This document shows positions 1 through 7,397 of a stretch of 11,967 nt of DNA, one piece after another. This DNA comes from Candidatus Pollutiaquabacter sp. (GTDB lineage: Bacteria; Bacteroidota; Bacteroidia; AKYH767-A; 2013-40CM-41-45), in contig CAINVI010000311.1 of the NCBI GenBank assembly GCA_903854075.1, positions 1 through 11,967 on the forward strand, in the 5' to 3' direction. Position 1 is the first letter of the stretch; each line of letters opens with the position of its first letter. The notes under the pieces are model-generated. The model saw only the letters and a list, made by a program, of their open reading frames with translations, was not told the DNA's origin and ran no database searches. The position numbers and the translations under genes were made by a program.

Positions 1-160
1 CGGTAATCCGTGTTATTATGCGGATAAGCGATGTTTTTCCGGCACCGTTAGGACCCAATAAACCAAAGACACTACCTGTAGGAATGGACAACGAAATATC
101 GTCCAGCGCTACATGCTTGGCGTACCGCTTGGTGACTTGTTTGATTTCGACGATGTTCAT
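1..160 (-). CDS. ABC transporter ATP-binding subunit, N-terminal fragment
   Basis: Reading the minus strand from the ATG at 158-160 gives 53 codons that run off the left edge. The fragment begins MNIVEIKQVTKRYAKHVALD and contains the Walker A (P-loop) motif GPNGAGKT at about residues 36-43, preceded by the usual FGLLG strand. This is the N-terminal half-site of an ABC ATPase that binds ATP and drives a membrane permease. The style (KRYAKHVALDDISLSIPTG, then GLLGPNGAGKT) resembles ABC-2 or gliding/export type ATPases, but Walker B and the signature motif lie outside the window, so the substrate cannot be told. It follows dnaJ on the same strand but is separated from it by a hairpin terminator, so it is probably transcribed separately. 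Confidence 0.9.
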   Translation of the reverse strand, partial: MNIVEIKQVTKRYAKHVALDDISLSIPTGSVFGLLGPNGAGKTSLIRIITRIT

Positions 161-169
161 AGTAAGACA

Positions 170-177
170 CAAAAATA
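170..177 (-). promoter_or_regulatory. possible -7 element for the ABC ATPase gene
   Basis: On the minus strand this reads TATTTTTG, an exact match to the Bacteroidota TAnnTTTG -7 element. It sits in the T-rich tail of the dnaJ terminator. No good TTTG -33 box is found about 20 bases upstream, where the terminator stem lies. Transcription from here would start only a few bases before the ATG at 160. Because T-rich tails give this motif easily, the call is weak. Confidence 0.3.
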
Positions 178-207
178 GAAAGCCCGGCAAATTATAATGC
201 CGGGCTT
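171..207 (-). terminator. intrinsic terminator after dnaJ
   Basis: A GC-rich hairpin with a perfect 9-bp stem (181-189 with 198-206, extendable by the pair 180/207) has an 8-base AT loop. On the minus strand it is followed by a T-rich run (TTTCTATTTTTG). It lies about 20 bases past the dnaJ stop codon, in the right orientation to end the grpE-dnaJ transcript. Confidence 0.85.
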
Positions 208-226
208 GTAAAAGTAATCGAATTTA

Positions 227-1378
227 TCAGGAGTGAAAAAACTCCTTCATCTTCTCATAAAAGCTTTTGTCGTTCTTTCCAGGGTTCGGCTTAAAGTTCG
301 GCGACTCCCGTAGTTTTTCCAGCAATTTTTTCTCTTCGGAAGAAAGCGATTGCGGGGTCCACACGTTTACATTGACCAGGATGTCACCTTTGCCATAACT
401 GTTGATGGTTGGCAATCCTTTTCCTTTTAAACGAAGCACCTTTCCTGCCTGTGTACCGGGGTCAAGTTTTACTTTGGCCTTTCCATCCAACGTTGGAATT
501 TCAACAGAGGTTCCGAGTGCGGCATCTGCAAAATTCACATAGAGATCGTACAAAAGATGCTGTCCGTCGCGGGTGAGTGATTCATGTTCCACCTCTTCGA
601 TTACAATCAATAAGTCACCGGGAATCCCTCCGCGCTCAGCAGCATTACCTTTGCCGCTGACGGTAAGTTGCATTCCTTCGGCCACGCCCCCGGGAATATT
701 GATAGAAATAACTTCTTCGGCGCGCTCCAGTCCGGAGCCTGTACACTTCTTGCATTTGTTGGCAATGATCTGGCCTTCTCCACTGCACATCGGACACGTA
801 GAAGATGTACGCATCTGACCGATAAAGGTGTTGGTGACGCGATGTACCTGACCGGAACCGTTACAGGTCGTGCACTTGGAGAAAGATCCGCCATCCTGTG
901 CACCGGATCCTTTGCAACCTCCGCAGGCTACGAACTTATTGACCTTGATCTTTTTTTCTACACCATTAGCTATCTCTTCGAGGGTCAGTTTGACTTTTAT
1001 ACGAAGATTTGTACCTCGGTTTACGCGACGACCGCCACGGCCCCCTGCTCCTCCGAAGAATCCTTCAAATGGACTTCCCTCACCAAAGACATCGCCAAAA
1101 TGGGAGAAGATATCGTCCATAGACATTCCGCCACCTGAAAAACCGCCATTGCCGCCCATTCCCTGATGACCGAACTGATCGTAGCGTTTACGCTTTTCCC
1201 CATCACTCAAAACTTCGTACGCCTCTGCCGCCTCTTTAAATTTGTCTTCGGCATCCTTGTCGTTAGGATTCCGATCGGGATGGTATTTCATCGCCAGCTG
1301 ACGATAGGCTTTTTTAAGGTCCGCGTCTGCCGCATTCTTTGCCACTCCCAGTACTTCGTAATAATCTCTTTTAGCCAT
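227..1378 (-). CDS. dnaJ: DnaJ (Hsp40) co-chaperone
   Basis: This 383-residue protein has the full class I DnaJ layout. The J domain is at residues 1-70 with the HPD motif at 33-35. A Gly/Phe-rich linker covers about 73-118. Four zinc-binding CxxCxGxG repeats start at C152, C169, C195 and C209. C-terminal substrate-binding domains follow to the end. DnaJ delivers unfolded proteins to DnaK and stimulates its ATPase through HPD. The length is normal (E. coli DnaJ is about 376) and all eight zinc-ligand cysteines are present. It lies 29 bases downstream of grpE on the same strand, so the two are surely one operon, closed by the terminator at 171-207. dnaK is not in the window. The start gives the canonical MAKRDYYEVLGV opening. 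Confidence 0.98.
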   Translation of the reverse strand: MAKRDYYEVLGVAKNAADADLKKAYRQLAMKYHPDRNPNDKDAEDKFKEAAEAYEVLSDGEKRKRYDQFGHQGMGGNGGFSGGGMSMDDIFSHFGDVFGEGSPFEGFFGGAGGRGGRRVNRGTNLRIKVKLTLEEIANGVEKKIKVNKFVACGGCKGSGAQDGGSFSKCTTCNGSGQVHRVTNTFIGQMRTSSTCPMCSGEGQIIANKCKKCTGSGLERAEEVISINIPGGVAEGMQLTVSGKGNAAERGGIPGDLLIVIEEVEHESLTRDGQHLLYDLYVNFADAALGTSVEIPTLDGKAKVKLDPGTQAGKVLRLKGKGLPTINSYGKGDILVNVNVWTPQSLSSEEKKLLEKLRESPNFKPNPGKNDKSFYEKMKEFFHS

Positions 1379-1407
1379 GATCTTCGGTAGTGTGGTTAAG
1401 GGCAGGA

Positions 1408-1986
1408 TCAGATGGCCACCACGACTTGAGCGTGGCGAAGCACCTTATCGTTCAGGTAATATCCCTTGGTGATTTCATCGAGCACTGTGCCTTTGGCAGC
1501 CTCCGAGGGCGCGGGAGCCTGCACGATCGCGTCATGAATTTCGGCATCAAACGGTGTTCCGACGGTCACCATCGGTTTAACGCCCTTGCTTTCCAAAGCA
1601 GACTTAAGTTTGTTATAAATGAGTTGAACGCCTTCGTTGGTCACGCTATCCTGACCGGCTTTCAACGCACGTTCGAAGTCATCCATTACCGGCAGCATGG
1701 CCAACAGGATATCTGCGCCCGCCATTTTGGATTGCTCCAACCGATCTCGGGAAACCCGCTTCTTGTAATTTTCAAATTCAGCCACGAGTCGAAGATATTT
1801 ATCTTGCGACTCGGACAATACCGCTTCCAAGCGAGCCACAGGATCCTGCTGCTCTACTTGTGCATCCGGCAACTCGGCCTCCTGCGGAGGGGTTACTTCC
1901 TGATCGGGTGTGTTCGTATTCTCTTCTGACATACTGTTCATGGACTTTTGGGCCTCTTTTTTATTTTTCCGACTAAATAGTGACAT
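1408..1986 (-). CDS. grpE: GrpE nucleotide exchange factor
   Basis: GrpE releases ADP from DnaK so that the chaperone cycle with DnaJ can continue. The protein has a charged, disordered N-terminus, then a long helix (about residues 50-110, including the conserved stretch RLVAEFENYKKR). It ends with the family signature near the C-terminus (DEITKGYYLNDKVLRHAQVVV), which forms the beta wing that contacts DnaK. The reading frame stays open to an ATG at 2007. I prefer the ATG at 1986 (MSLFSRKNKK, 192 residues) because it follows an A-rich stretch, as is common in Bacteroidota, and because the candidate promoter at 2007-2023 would exclude the upstream ATG. Starts at 1941 (MNSMSEEN) or 1932 (MSEEN) cannot be excluded. 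dnaJ follows after 29 bases. Confidence 0.96.
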   Translation of the reverse strand: MSLFSRKNKKEAQKSMNSMSEENTNTPDQEVTPPQEAELPDAQVEQQDPVARLEAVLSESQDKYLRLVAEFENYKKRVSRDRLEQSKMAGADILLAMLPVMDDFERALKAGQDSVTNEGVQLIYNKLKSALESKGVKPMVTVGTPFDAEIHDAIVQAPAPSEAAKGTVLDEITKGYYLNDKVLRHAQVVVAI

Positions 1987-2006
1987 TTTTTCGTGTATTA
2001 GGATCA

Positions 2007-2023
2007 CGCAAGTATTTTGCCAA
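2007..2023 (-). promoter_or_regulatory. sigma-54-like promoter site upstream of grpE
   Basis: The minus strand reads TTGGCAAAATACTTGCG. It keeps the two diagnostic dinucleotides of an RpoN promoter, GG (-24) and GC (-12), exactly 10 bases apart. Around them are TGGCA and TTGC as in the consensus TGGCACGnnnnTTGCA; the C and G after TGGCA are not matched. Transcription would begin near 1996, about 10 bases before the ATG at 1986. This is a single motif match and could be chance. No well-spaced sigma-A promoter was found here; a TTTG at about 2037-2040 lies 24 bases from a poor -7 (TACTTGCG). Confidence 0.35.
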
Positions 2024-2057
2024 TCCCAGGCAACGGGTCAAATTGTCAGCCGGCTAT

Positions 2058-2089
2058 AAATAAAAAACAGAAGGTCACCCTTCTGTTTT
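2058..2089 (-). terminator. intrinsic terminator after the TlpA-like gene
   Basis: A perfect 11-bp stem (2064-2074 with 2079-2089) carries a 4-base loop. On the minus strand it is followed by TTTTTTATTTATAG. It lies about 28 bases after the thioredoxin stop codon, upstream of grpE. It should end the pcrA-DUF4290-murA-thioredoxin transcript and separate it from grpE-dnaJ. Confidence 0.85.
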
Positions 2090-2116
2090 CCTGGCAAAGA
2101 TAATGGATGATTCCGA

Positions 2117-2635
2117 TTACTTCTTGAGCTGGTTTTCGATAGCTTGTTCCAATGCCGGACCGCGCAGGTTGCTGCCGACGATGATGCCATTGGCATCGAT
2201 GAGCCAATTGGCAGGAATTCCTTGTACACCGTATTCACGGGCGGCATCTGAGTACCACCATTTCAAATCAGAGACATGATTAGGCCAGATAAGGCCATCT
2301 TGTTTAATAGCAGCTACCCACGGATCTTTGGCTTTATCGAGTGACACCCCGTAAACTGTAAAGCCTTTACCGTTTTTAAAGGTCTGATCTTTGTATTTAT
2401 TGTAGGCTTTCACCACGTTTGGATTTTCCATTCGGCAGGGACCGCACCAGGAAGCCCAAAAGTCGATCAGCACCAATTTACCGCGCAGGGACGAAAGCGG
2501 AATCATTTTACCGTCCGGTGATGGAAGGTTAATTTCAGGGGCCATGTTGCCAACCGCGGTGCCCTTTGGAAGCGCCTGCGAGAAAGCTGCACTACTGATA
2601 AACAGCGAAATAATAACCGCAAGAATATGTTTCAT
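2117..2635 (-). CDS. TlpA-like periplasmic thioredoxin-fold protein
   Basis: This 172-residue exported thiol-disulfide protein of the TlpA/ResA (AhpC-TSA/Redoxin) type has a signal peptide at residues 1-20 (MKHILAVIISLFISSAAFSQ), probably cut before or after Q20. The active site WCGPC is at residues 63-67 inside the DFWASWCGPC strand-helix. A VSLD strand at 97-100 matches the TlpA insertion pattern, and the cis-proline loop GIPANWLID has P141. Such proteins act outside the cytoplasm as thiol reductants, for example in cytochrome c maturation; the partner here is unknown. No lipobox cysteine is seen, so it should be soluble. The frame stays open to an ATG at 2755 that overlaps the murA stop as TAATG. 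That extension has no signal-peptide character and would bury the leader, so I start at 2635. It lies 119 bases after murA and may be cotranscribed. Confidence 0.93.
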   Translation of the reverse strand: MKHILAVIISLFISSAAFSQALPKGTAVGNMAPEINLPSPDGKMIPLSSLRGKLVLIDFWASWCGPCRMENPNVVKAYNKYKDQTFKNGKGFTVYGVSLDKAKDPWVAAIKQDGLIWPNHVSDLKWWYSDAAREYGVQGIPANWLIDANGIIVGSNLRGPALEQAIENQLKK

Positions 2636-2754
2636 AAAAACAGGTTTTGAAGGTTTAGTGACAAGACTGCAAAGTTCTTGCCAACGTTTCAAAAGTAATG
2701 AAATTCTATCATGAATGGAAGCTTTAACCGCCGTAAACAGCGCAAAAACGGGCA

Positions 2755-4068
2755 TTAAACCCGTTTTATTTGCGCTCCCAAGGCATTCAGTCGTTCGTCA
2801 ATGCGCTGGTATCCGCGGTCAATCTGCTCGATATTATGGATGACGGAAGTACCTTTTGCAGACATGGCCGCAATCAGCAACGCTACACCGGCACGAATAT
2901 CCGGCGATGTCATTTGAATCGCACGCAATGGCTGACGACGATTGAGTCCGATGACAGTTGCACGGTGAGGATCACAAAGAATAATCTGTGCACCCATGTC
3001 GATGAGCTTATCGACAAAGAAGAGTCGGCTTTCAAACATTTTCTGGTGGATCAATACGGTGCCTGCTGCCTGGGTGGCTGTTACGAGAATTACACTTAAC
3101 AAATCGGGGGTGAAACCCGGCCATATCTGATCGGCGACGGTGAGAATGGATCCGTCAATAAATGTTTCAATTTCATAGTGCTCCTGGCGTGGAATATAAA
3201 GATCATCGCCACGAAGTTCCAGTTGAATTCCCAGGCGCCGGAAAACATCCGGAATCTGACCGAGGTTTGCGTAACTGACATCCTTAATGGTCAACTCCGA
3301 CCTGGTCATTGCCGCGAGTCCAATGAATGATCCGATTTCGATCATATCGGGCAGCATTTTATGCTCAGTACCATTCAACGAAGTGACGCCCTCTATGATG
3401 AGCATATTGGATCCGATGCCGGAAATTTTAGCCCCCATGCGATTCAGCATACGGCATAATTGCTGAACGTAGGGTTCGCAGGCTGCATTGTAAATAGTCG
3501 TTGTGCCTTCCGCCAAGACAGCCGCCATGACGATATTAGCCGTTCCGGTCACCGATGCTTCATCCAACAGCATAAAAGCACCTTTGAGTTTCTTCGCGGT
3601 ACAGGTGTAAAAGCTGTCGTTTTCGGAATAGTTGAATGCTGCTCCCAGCGACTGAAAACCGATGAAGTGTGTATCTAGCCGACGACGACCGATTTTATCA
3701 CCTCCCGGCTTCGGAATCTTCGCATAACCAAAGCGGGCCAGCAGCGGGCCAACGATCATGATGGAACCACGTAGTGCAGCAGCTTGCTTTTTGAAATCCG
3801 GTGTTTCCAGATAGTCGAGCTGTATATCCTTGGCTTCGAAGGTAAATTCACCCTTGATAACGCCGGTCTGTTCCACGCGTACGCCGAGGTGTTGCAACAG
3901 TTCGATGAGTTTATTAACGTCGCGAATGTCCGGTATATTACGGATGACAACCTTTTCAGGTGTCAGCAACGTCGCGCAAAGAATTTGGAGGGCTTCGTTC
4001 TTGGCGCCCTGAGGCACGATTTCTCCGCTAAGTTCGGTCCCTCCGATTACTTCAAAACTGTTTCCCAT
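2755..4068 (-). CDS. murA: UDP-N-acetylglucosamine 1-carboxyvinyltransferase (MurA)
   Basis: MurA moves enolpyruvate from PEP to UDP-GlcNAc, the first committed step of peptidoglycan synthesis, in the cytoplasm. The 437-residue protein (E. coli MurA is 419) shows the EPSP-synthase fold. The substrate lysine-asparagine pair is GAKNEAL (K23, N24). The mobile active-site loop follows GPLLARFG as KPGGDKIGRRR at 120-130. The catalytic-base aspartate motif is PGFTPDLLS, and the C-terminal hallmark is PDIRAGVALLIAA. The loop residue that is Cys115 in E. coli is Asp here (D124, codon 3697-3699). C-to-D enzymes remain active but are not alkylated by fosfomycin. murA lies 134 bases after the DUF4290 gene and just before the thioredoxin gene on the same strand. 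I could not identify a convincing promoter in the 134-base gap (only a weak TACGTTTA at 4119-4126). Confidence 0.98.
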   Translation of the reverse strand: MGNSFEVIGGTELSGEIVPQGAKNEALQILCATLLTPEKVVIRNIPDIRDVNKLIELLQHLGVRVEQTGVIKGEFTFEAKDIQLDYLETPDFKKQAAALRGSIMIVGPLLARFGYAKIPKPGGDKIGRRRLDTHFIGFQSLGAAFNYSENDSFYTCTAKKLKGAFMLLDEASVTGTANIVMAAVLAEGTTTIYNAACEPYVQQLCRMLNRMGAKISGIGSNMLIIEGVTSLNGTEHKMLPDMIEIGSFIGLAAMTRSELTIKDVSYANLGQIPDVFRRLGIQLELRGDDLYIPRQEHYEIETFIDGSILTVADQIWPGFTPDLLSVILVTATQAAGTVLIHQKMFESRLFFVDKLIDMGAQIILCDPHRATVIGLNRRQPLRAIQMTSPDIRAGVALLIAAMSAKGTSVIHNIEQIDRGYQRIDERLNALGAQIKRV

Positions 4069-4202
4069 AGCACGTGGAATTAGGCACTGAAATAATGCCG
4101 TATTTTCATACTACGAAGTAAACGTACAGGGGGAAATGAACGTCCGAAGTAGGTAAAAGTTTTTAACACGCCGGCACTAACATCGAACGGCGAGAGAACT
4201 AT

Positions 4203-4874
4203 TTACTTCCGGCGCTTCTTGTTGTTGCGCTTCATATTCTTGACCACCTTCGTACTGTTCTCCCGCATCTTTTCCTTACTGAGTGCCAGCATTTCGTTGG
4301 TGTGATTGAGCCGTGCTGATTCTGCCAAACGTAATTTGCTACCGGAAAGCTCTTCGAGGTGGGTAAGAATGGTGGTATCGTCTACCGTGTCCTTGTTCCA
4401 GGTGAGGTAAGACATTTTCATATAATTGGCAAGATTGCGGGCGAACTGCTCTTTCTTGGGTCCCTCCTCCAGATCAGAAATCTGGCGAATCATGTCTTCC
4501 AGGGTCTTGCCGTAATACTTATAATGAATTTTATTTTTCGGATAGGGCACGCGTGCCGGCGTGAGTCGACTGGACTCTCTGGAAGGCATCGGATACGGTG
4601 CGTCTACGTCCAATTTGAAATCAGAGATGATGAACAAATGATCCCAAAGCTTATTCTTGTAATCGGTGGTTTCGCGGACGGACGAGTTGAGGAACGACAT
4701 TACATTTACCACCGTATTGGCCAGTCGCGTGCGCTTTTCCCGGTCTTCGACCGAAAGAAGATGTTGCACCATTTTTTGGACATTGCGGCCGTATTCAGCA
4801 ATTACCAGGTGCTGGCGCTGCGTATTGTACTCGACATTGTCAACAGACGGCTGGAGCCGGAGCGATTTTGACAT
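4203..4874 (-). CDS. DUF4290 family protein, function unknown
   Basis: The 223-residue protein matches the Bacteroidota family DUF4290. It has the conserved opening VEYNTQRQHLVIAEYGRNVQKMV (about residues 14-36) and VEDREKR, then KLWDHLFIISDFKLDVDAPYP (about 75-95) and KIHYKYYGKTLEDMI. It looks soluble and mostly helical, with no signal peptide or membrane segment. The last 25 residues are very basic and end NMKRNNKKRRK, which suggests contact with nucleic acid or the ribosome, but that is inference. The ATG at 4874 gives MSKSLRLQP; the frame continues upstream only to a TTG within a pyrimidine-rich leader. From memory, DUF4290 genes often sit next to murA in this phylum, as here. No biochemical role can be assigned. 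Confidence 0.9.
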   Translation of the reverse strand: MSKSLRLQPSVDNVEYNTQRQHLVIAEYGRNVQKMVQHLLSVEDREKRTRLANTVVNVMSFLNSSVRETTDYKNKLWDHLFIISDFKLDVDAPYPMPSRESSRLTPARVPYPKNKIHYKYYGKTLEDMIRQISDLEEGPKKEQFARNLANYMKMSYLTWNKDTVDDTTILTHLEELSGSKLRLAESARLNHTNEMLALSKEKMRENSTKVVKNMKRNNKKRRK

Positions 4875-4938
4875 TCGTAAAGAGGAATTGGAAGGGGGGG
4901 AAGGAAAATACAATATCCGGAACCGCCCGTGTATGTTA

Positions 4939-4970
4939 CAAATATAGCGAACTTCAACTCAGCTTGCAAC
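4939..4970 (-). promoter_or_regulatory. sigma-A promoter for the DUF4290 gene, inside the 3' end of pcrA
   Basis: The -7 box is TATATTTG (4939-4946, minus), an exact TAnnTTTG match. The -33 box is GTTG (4967-4970), one mismatch from TTTG, with a 20-base spacer. The predicted start is near 4932, giving a leader of about 58 bases that contains a run of seven C on the transcript (4894-4900). The -33 box lies upstream of the pcrA stop codon at 4959-4961, so the promoter overlaps the end of that gene. Confidence 0.65.
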
Positions 4971-7310
4971 TATCTGTAATTTGGCGAATTTGAGCAGCAA
5001 TTGCTTATTACCGACACCCGGAAAGAACACTGTAGCCTTCAGATCAGGCGATTTCCCTTCCACCAGTAATACCTTTCCACGACCGAATCGTTCATGAATG
5101 ACTTCCATACCGGACTGAATATCGGAGGACTCGCTGCCCACGAAACTACGCACTTCGGTGGACGACAACTTCTTCAGTTTGCCGGGTACAGGTTTAGCGG
5201 TCACGTTGACTTTGGGCTGTCCGGAGACCGCCGGCCGTGGTGTCCGGAGAGCAGGCCGCTGGTCCCAACGATCGTCTTCAAAGGGTAATGGCTTACGTAC
5301 ATGTCGTGGCCCCACTTCCTCAATGAACTCCGCTGCAATCTCTTCTAAAAATCTACTAGGTTCGCAACTGATCAGATTTCCCCAACGATAACGGCTGTTC
5401 GCGTATGAGATGGTAAGCTTTGATTCCGCCCGTGTAATGGCCACGTAAAACAGTCGGCGTTCCTCTTCCAGGTCTTCGCGTGAATCAAGTGACATCTGAG
5501 AAGGAAACAGGTTCTCCTCCAGTCCTACAACATGTACTGCCCGGAATTCAAGACCTTTTGCCGCGTGGATCGTCATCAAGGAAACCACATCGTCATCTTT
5601 TTCGGCCTCATCGTCCGCATCAGTGAGTAGGGCGATATCCTGCATGAATAGCTCCAGCGTCCGCAACTGATCCGGATCTTGCGACGGCTCCTCATCACCC
5701 GGGGGTGTTATACTCCTACCCGTTTCGGTGAATTCGCGGATACCGTTTAATAATTCCTGTACGTTTTCGTAGCGACTCAACCCTTCCGGTGTTTTATCTT
5801 CGTAGAGCTCCCGCAGTAATCCGGTGGACGAAGCGATGTGACTGGCCAGTTCCCAGGCATCGACAGATTTGAGTTTAACCTGAAAACTGCGGATGAGTGT
5901 GATGAATTCGCTCAGACGGGTGAGTGTTCCTGCATTGAAGCCGGCCGGATTAGTTGCCGGATCCTCCAGCAACGTCCATATAGACACGTCACGTTCGGCG
6001 GCAGTCACGATGAGTTTATCGATCGTCGTTTTGCCGATTCCGCGAGCCGGCACGTTGATGATACGCTTCAGCGCTTCTTCATCGTGCGGATTGATGACCA
6101 ACCTGAAGTAGGCGAGTATGTCTTTAATTTCTTTTCGTTTGTAAAACGAAAGTCCGCCGTAAATACGATAGGAAATGTTGAGCTTACGCAACGCCTCCTC
6201 CATGGAGCGTGACTGCGCATTGGTTCGGTAAAGAATTGCAAAGTCACGGTTATGCCATTGCTTATTTACTTTAGTTTCGAAGATGGCATTAGCCACCATT
6301 AATCCTTCTTCGTTATCACTCAGAGCCCGCAGCAACTGAATTTTTTCACCTTGTCCATTGGACGTCCAGACCTGCTTTTTTATTTGCTTCTGGTTTTTCT
6401 CGATGACGCTGTTCGCGGCATTGACGATCGTTTGTGTAGAGCGGTAATTTTGTTCCAGCTTGAACACGTTCAAGTCCGGATAATCCCGTTCAAAAGAGAG
6501 GATGTTTTGAATATTTGCACCCCGGAATGCATAAATGGATTGCGCATCATCCCCTACTACACAGATATTTTCGAACGCAGCTGCCAGCTTTTTTAGAATA
6601 CTGTACTGCGCATAGTTGGTATCCTGAAACTCATCTACAAGAATGTACTTGAACTTGTGCTGGTACTTATGCAGAACTTCCGGGAATTTCGAAAGCACTA
6701 TGTGCATATTGTACAGCAGGTCATCGAAATCCATACCCGAAGCCTTGAAGCAACGCTTGACATATTTTTCGAATAAGATTCCAATTTTGGGTCGACCGGA
6801 GGCGATGTCATCACTAACAAAACTGACATTGGCCTGATATTCCTGCCACGAATACAAATTGTTTTTCGCTGCTGAGATCCGATTGAGGACTACGTCAGGT
6901 TTGTAGAGTTTATCGTCGAGTCCTTCTTCGCGCAAGAGGTCTTTCATCAGGCTCTTGGCGTCATCGGTATCGTAAATGGTGAAGTTGGAAGGATAGCCGA
7001 GCTTTTCTGCTTCAATACGCAAGATTTTCGCAAACACGGCATGGAACGTTCCCATCCACAGGTTGCGGGCTTCATTACCCACCACGGTTTCGATACGGCC
7101 ACGCATTTCCTTGGCAGCCTTATTGGTAAAGGTCAGGGAAAGAATATTGAACGGATCGACACCGGAACGGATCAGGTGAGCGATGCGGTAAGTCAATACG
7201 CGGGTTTTTCCGGAACCTGCACCGGCGATAATCATCACCGGTCCTTCGGTTTGCGTCACTGCCGCGCGCTGCGGTTCGTTGAGTTCGTCGAGGTACGTCT
7301 TTTCCATCAT
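4959..7310 (-). CDS. pcrA: UvrD/PcrA-type superfamily 1 DNA helicase
   Basis: This 783-residue 3'-5' DNA helicase works in nucleotide excision repair, mismatch repair and clearing of recombinase or stalled polymerase. All SF1A motifs are visible. The Q motif is LNEPQRAAV (10-18). Motif I (Walker A) is GAGSGKT (30-36), and Ia is LTFTNKAAKEM (59-69). Motif II is VDEFQDT (225-231), III is VGDDAQSIYAFRGA (252-265) and IV is LEQNYRS (285-291). Motifs V (TIHAAKGLEF) and VI (YVAITRAESKL) lie about residues 590-650. The C-terminus ends in the Tudor-like PcrA domain (VIHERFGRGKVL). The frame remains open to a TTG at 7400, but that TTG is part of the -7 promoter box. The start is therefore the ATG at 7310 (MMEKTYLDELN) or the next ATG at 7307. 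uvrD is an alternative name. Confidence 0.96.
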   Translation of the reverse strand: MMEKTYLDELNEPQRAAVTQTEGPVMIIAGAGSGKTRVLTYRIAHLIRSGVDPFNILSLTFTNKAAKEMRGRIETVVGNEARNLWMGTFHAVFAKILRIEAEKLGYPSNFTIYDTDDAKSLMKDLLREEGLDDKLYKPDVVLNRISAAKNNLYSWQEYQANVSFVSDDIASGRPKIGILFEKYVKRCFKASGMDFDDLLYNMHIVLSKFPEVLHKYQHKFKYILVDEFQDTNYAQYSILKKLAAAFENICVVGDDAQSIYAFRGANIQNILSFERDYPDLNVFKLEQNYRSTQTIVNAANSVIEKNQKQIKKQVWTSNGQGEKIQLLRALSDNEEGLMVANAIFETKVNKQWHNRDFAILYRTNAQSRSMEEALRKLNISYRIYGGLSFYKRKEIKDILAYFRLVINPHDEEALKRIINVPARGIGKTTIDKLIVTAAERDVSIWTLLEDPATNPAGFNAGTLTRLSEFITLIRSFQVKLKSVDAWELASHIASSTGLLRELYEDKTPEGLSRYENVQELLNGIREFTETGRSITPPGDEEPSQDPDQLRTLELFMQDIALLTDADDEAEKDDDVVSLMTIHAAKGLEFRAVHVVGLEENLFPSQMSLDSREDLEEERRLFYVAITRAESKLTISYANSRYRWGNLISCEPSRFLEEIAAEFIEEVGPRHVRKPLPFEDDRWDQRPALRTPRPAVSGQPKVNVTAKPVPGKLKKLSSTEVRSFVGSESSDIQSGMEVIHERFGRGKVLLVEGKSPDLKATVFFPGVGNKQLLLKFAKLQIVAS

Positions 7311-7315
7311 CGGGC

Positions 7316-7330
7316 ACGGGAAAATCCCGT
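7316..7330 (-). promoter_or_regulatory. hairpin just upstream of the pcrA start codon
   Basis: A perfect 6-bp inverted repeat (ACGGGA-TTT-TCCCGT on the minus strand) ends 5 bases before the ATG at 7310. In the transcript it would cover the ribosome landing zone. No T-run follows, so it is not a terminator. A role in translation control is only inferred. Confidence 0.4.
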
Positions 7331-7397
7331 AGTCAGGTCTGTATCGGTTGGGCGGGCGAAAAAGGCCAGAAAAAGCCCTATTCAGCGATAATACACT

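Noticed and set aside
668..1390. Plus-strand open frames opposite dnaJ
   Set aside because: Antisense shadows of a strongly conserved gene; no recognisable protein features.
1390..1929. 179-codon plus-strand frame opposite grpE
   Set aside because: Composition and position are explained by the antisense of grpE, whose signature is unmistakable.
1987..2007. Upstream ATG at 2007 as the grpE start
   Set aside because: It adds MILIHEK with no family support and lies at the edge of the candidate promoter; the ATG at 1986 has a better A-rich context.
2636..2755. 40-codon upstream extension of the thioredoxin gene starting at the TAATG overlap with murA
   Set aside because: TAATG suggests translational coupling, but the extension has no signal-peptide or domain character and would bury the clear export signal that begins at 2635.
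4069..4202. Possible terminator or promoter in the DUF4290-murA gap
   Set aside because: Only a TACGTTTA box without a partner and short A/T repeats are seen; no stable hairpin with a T-run.
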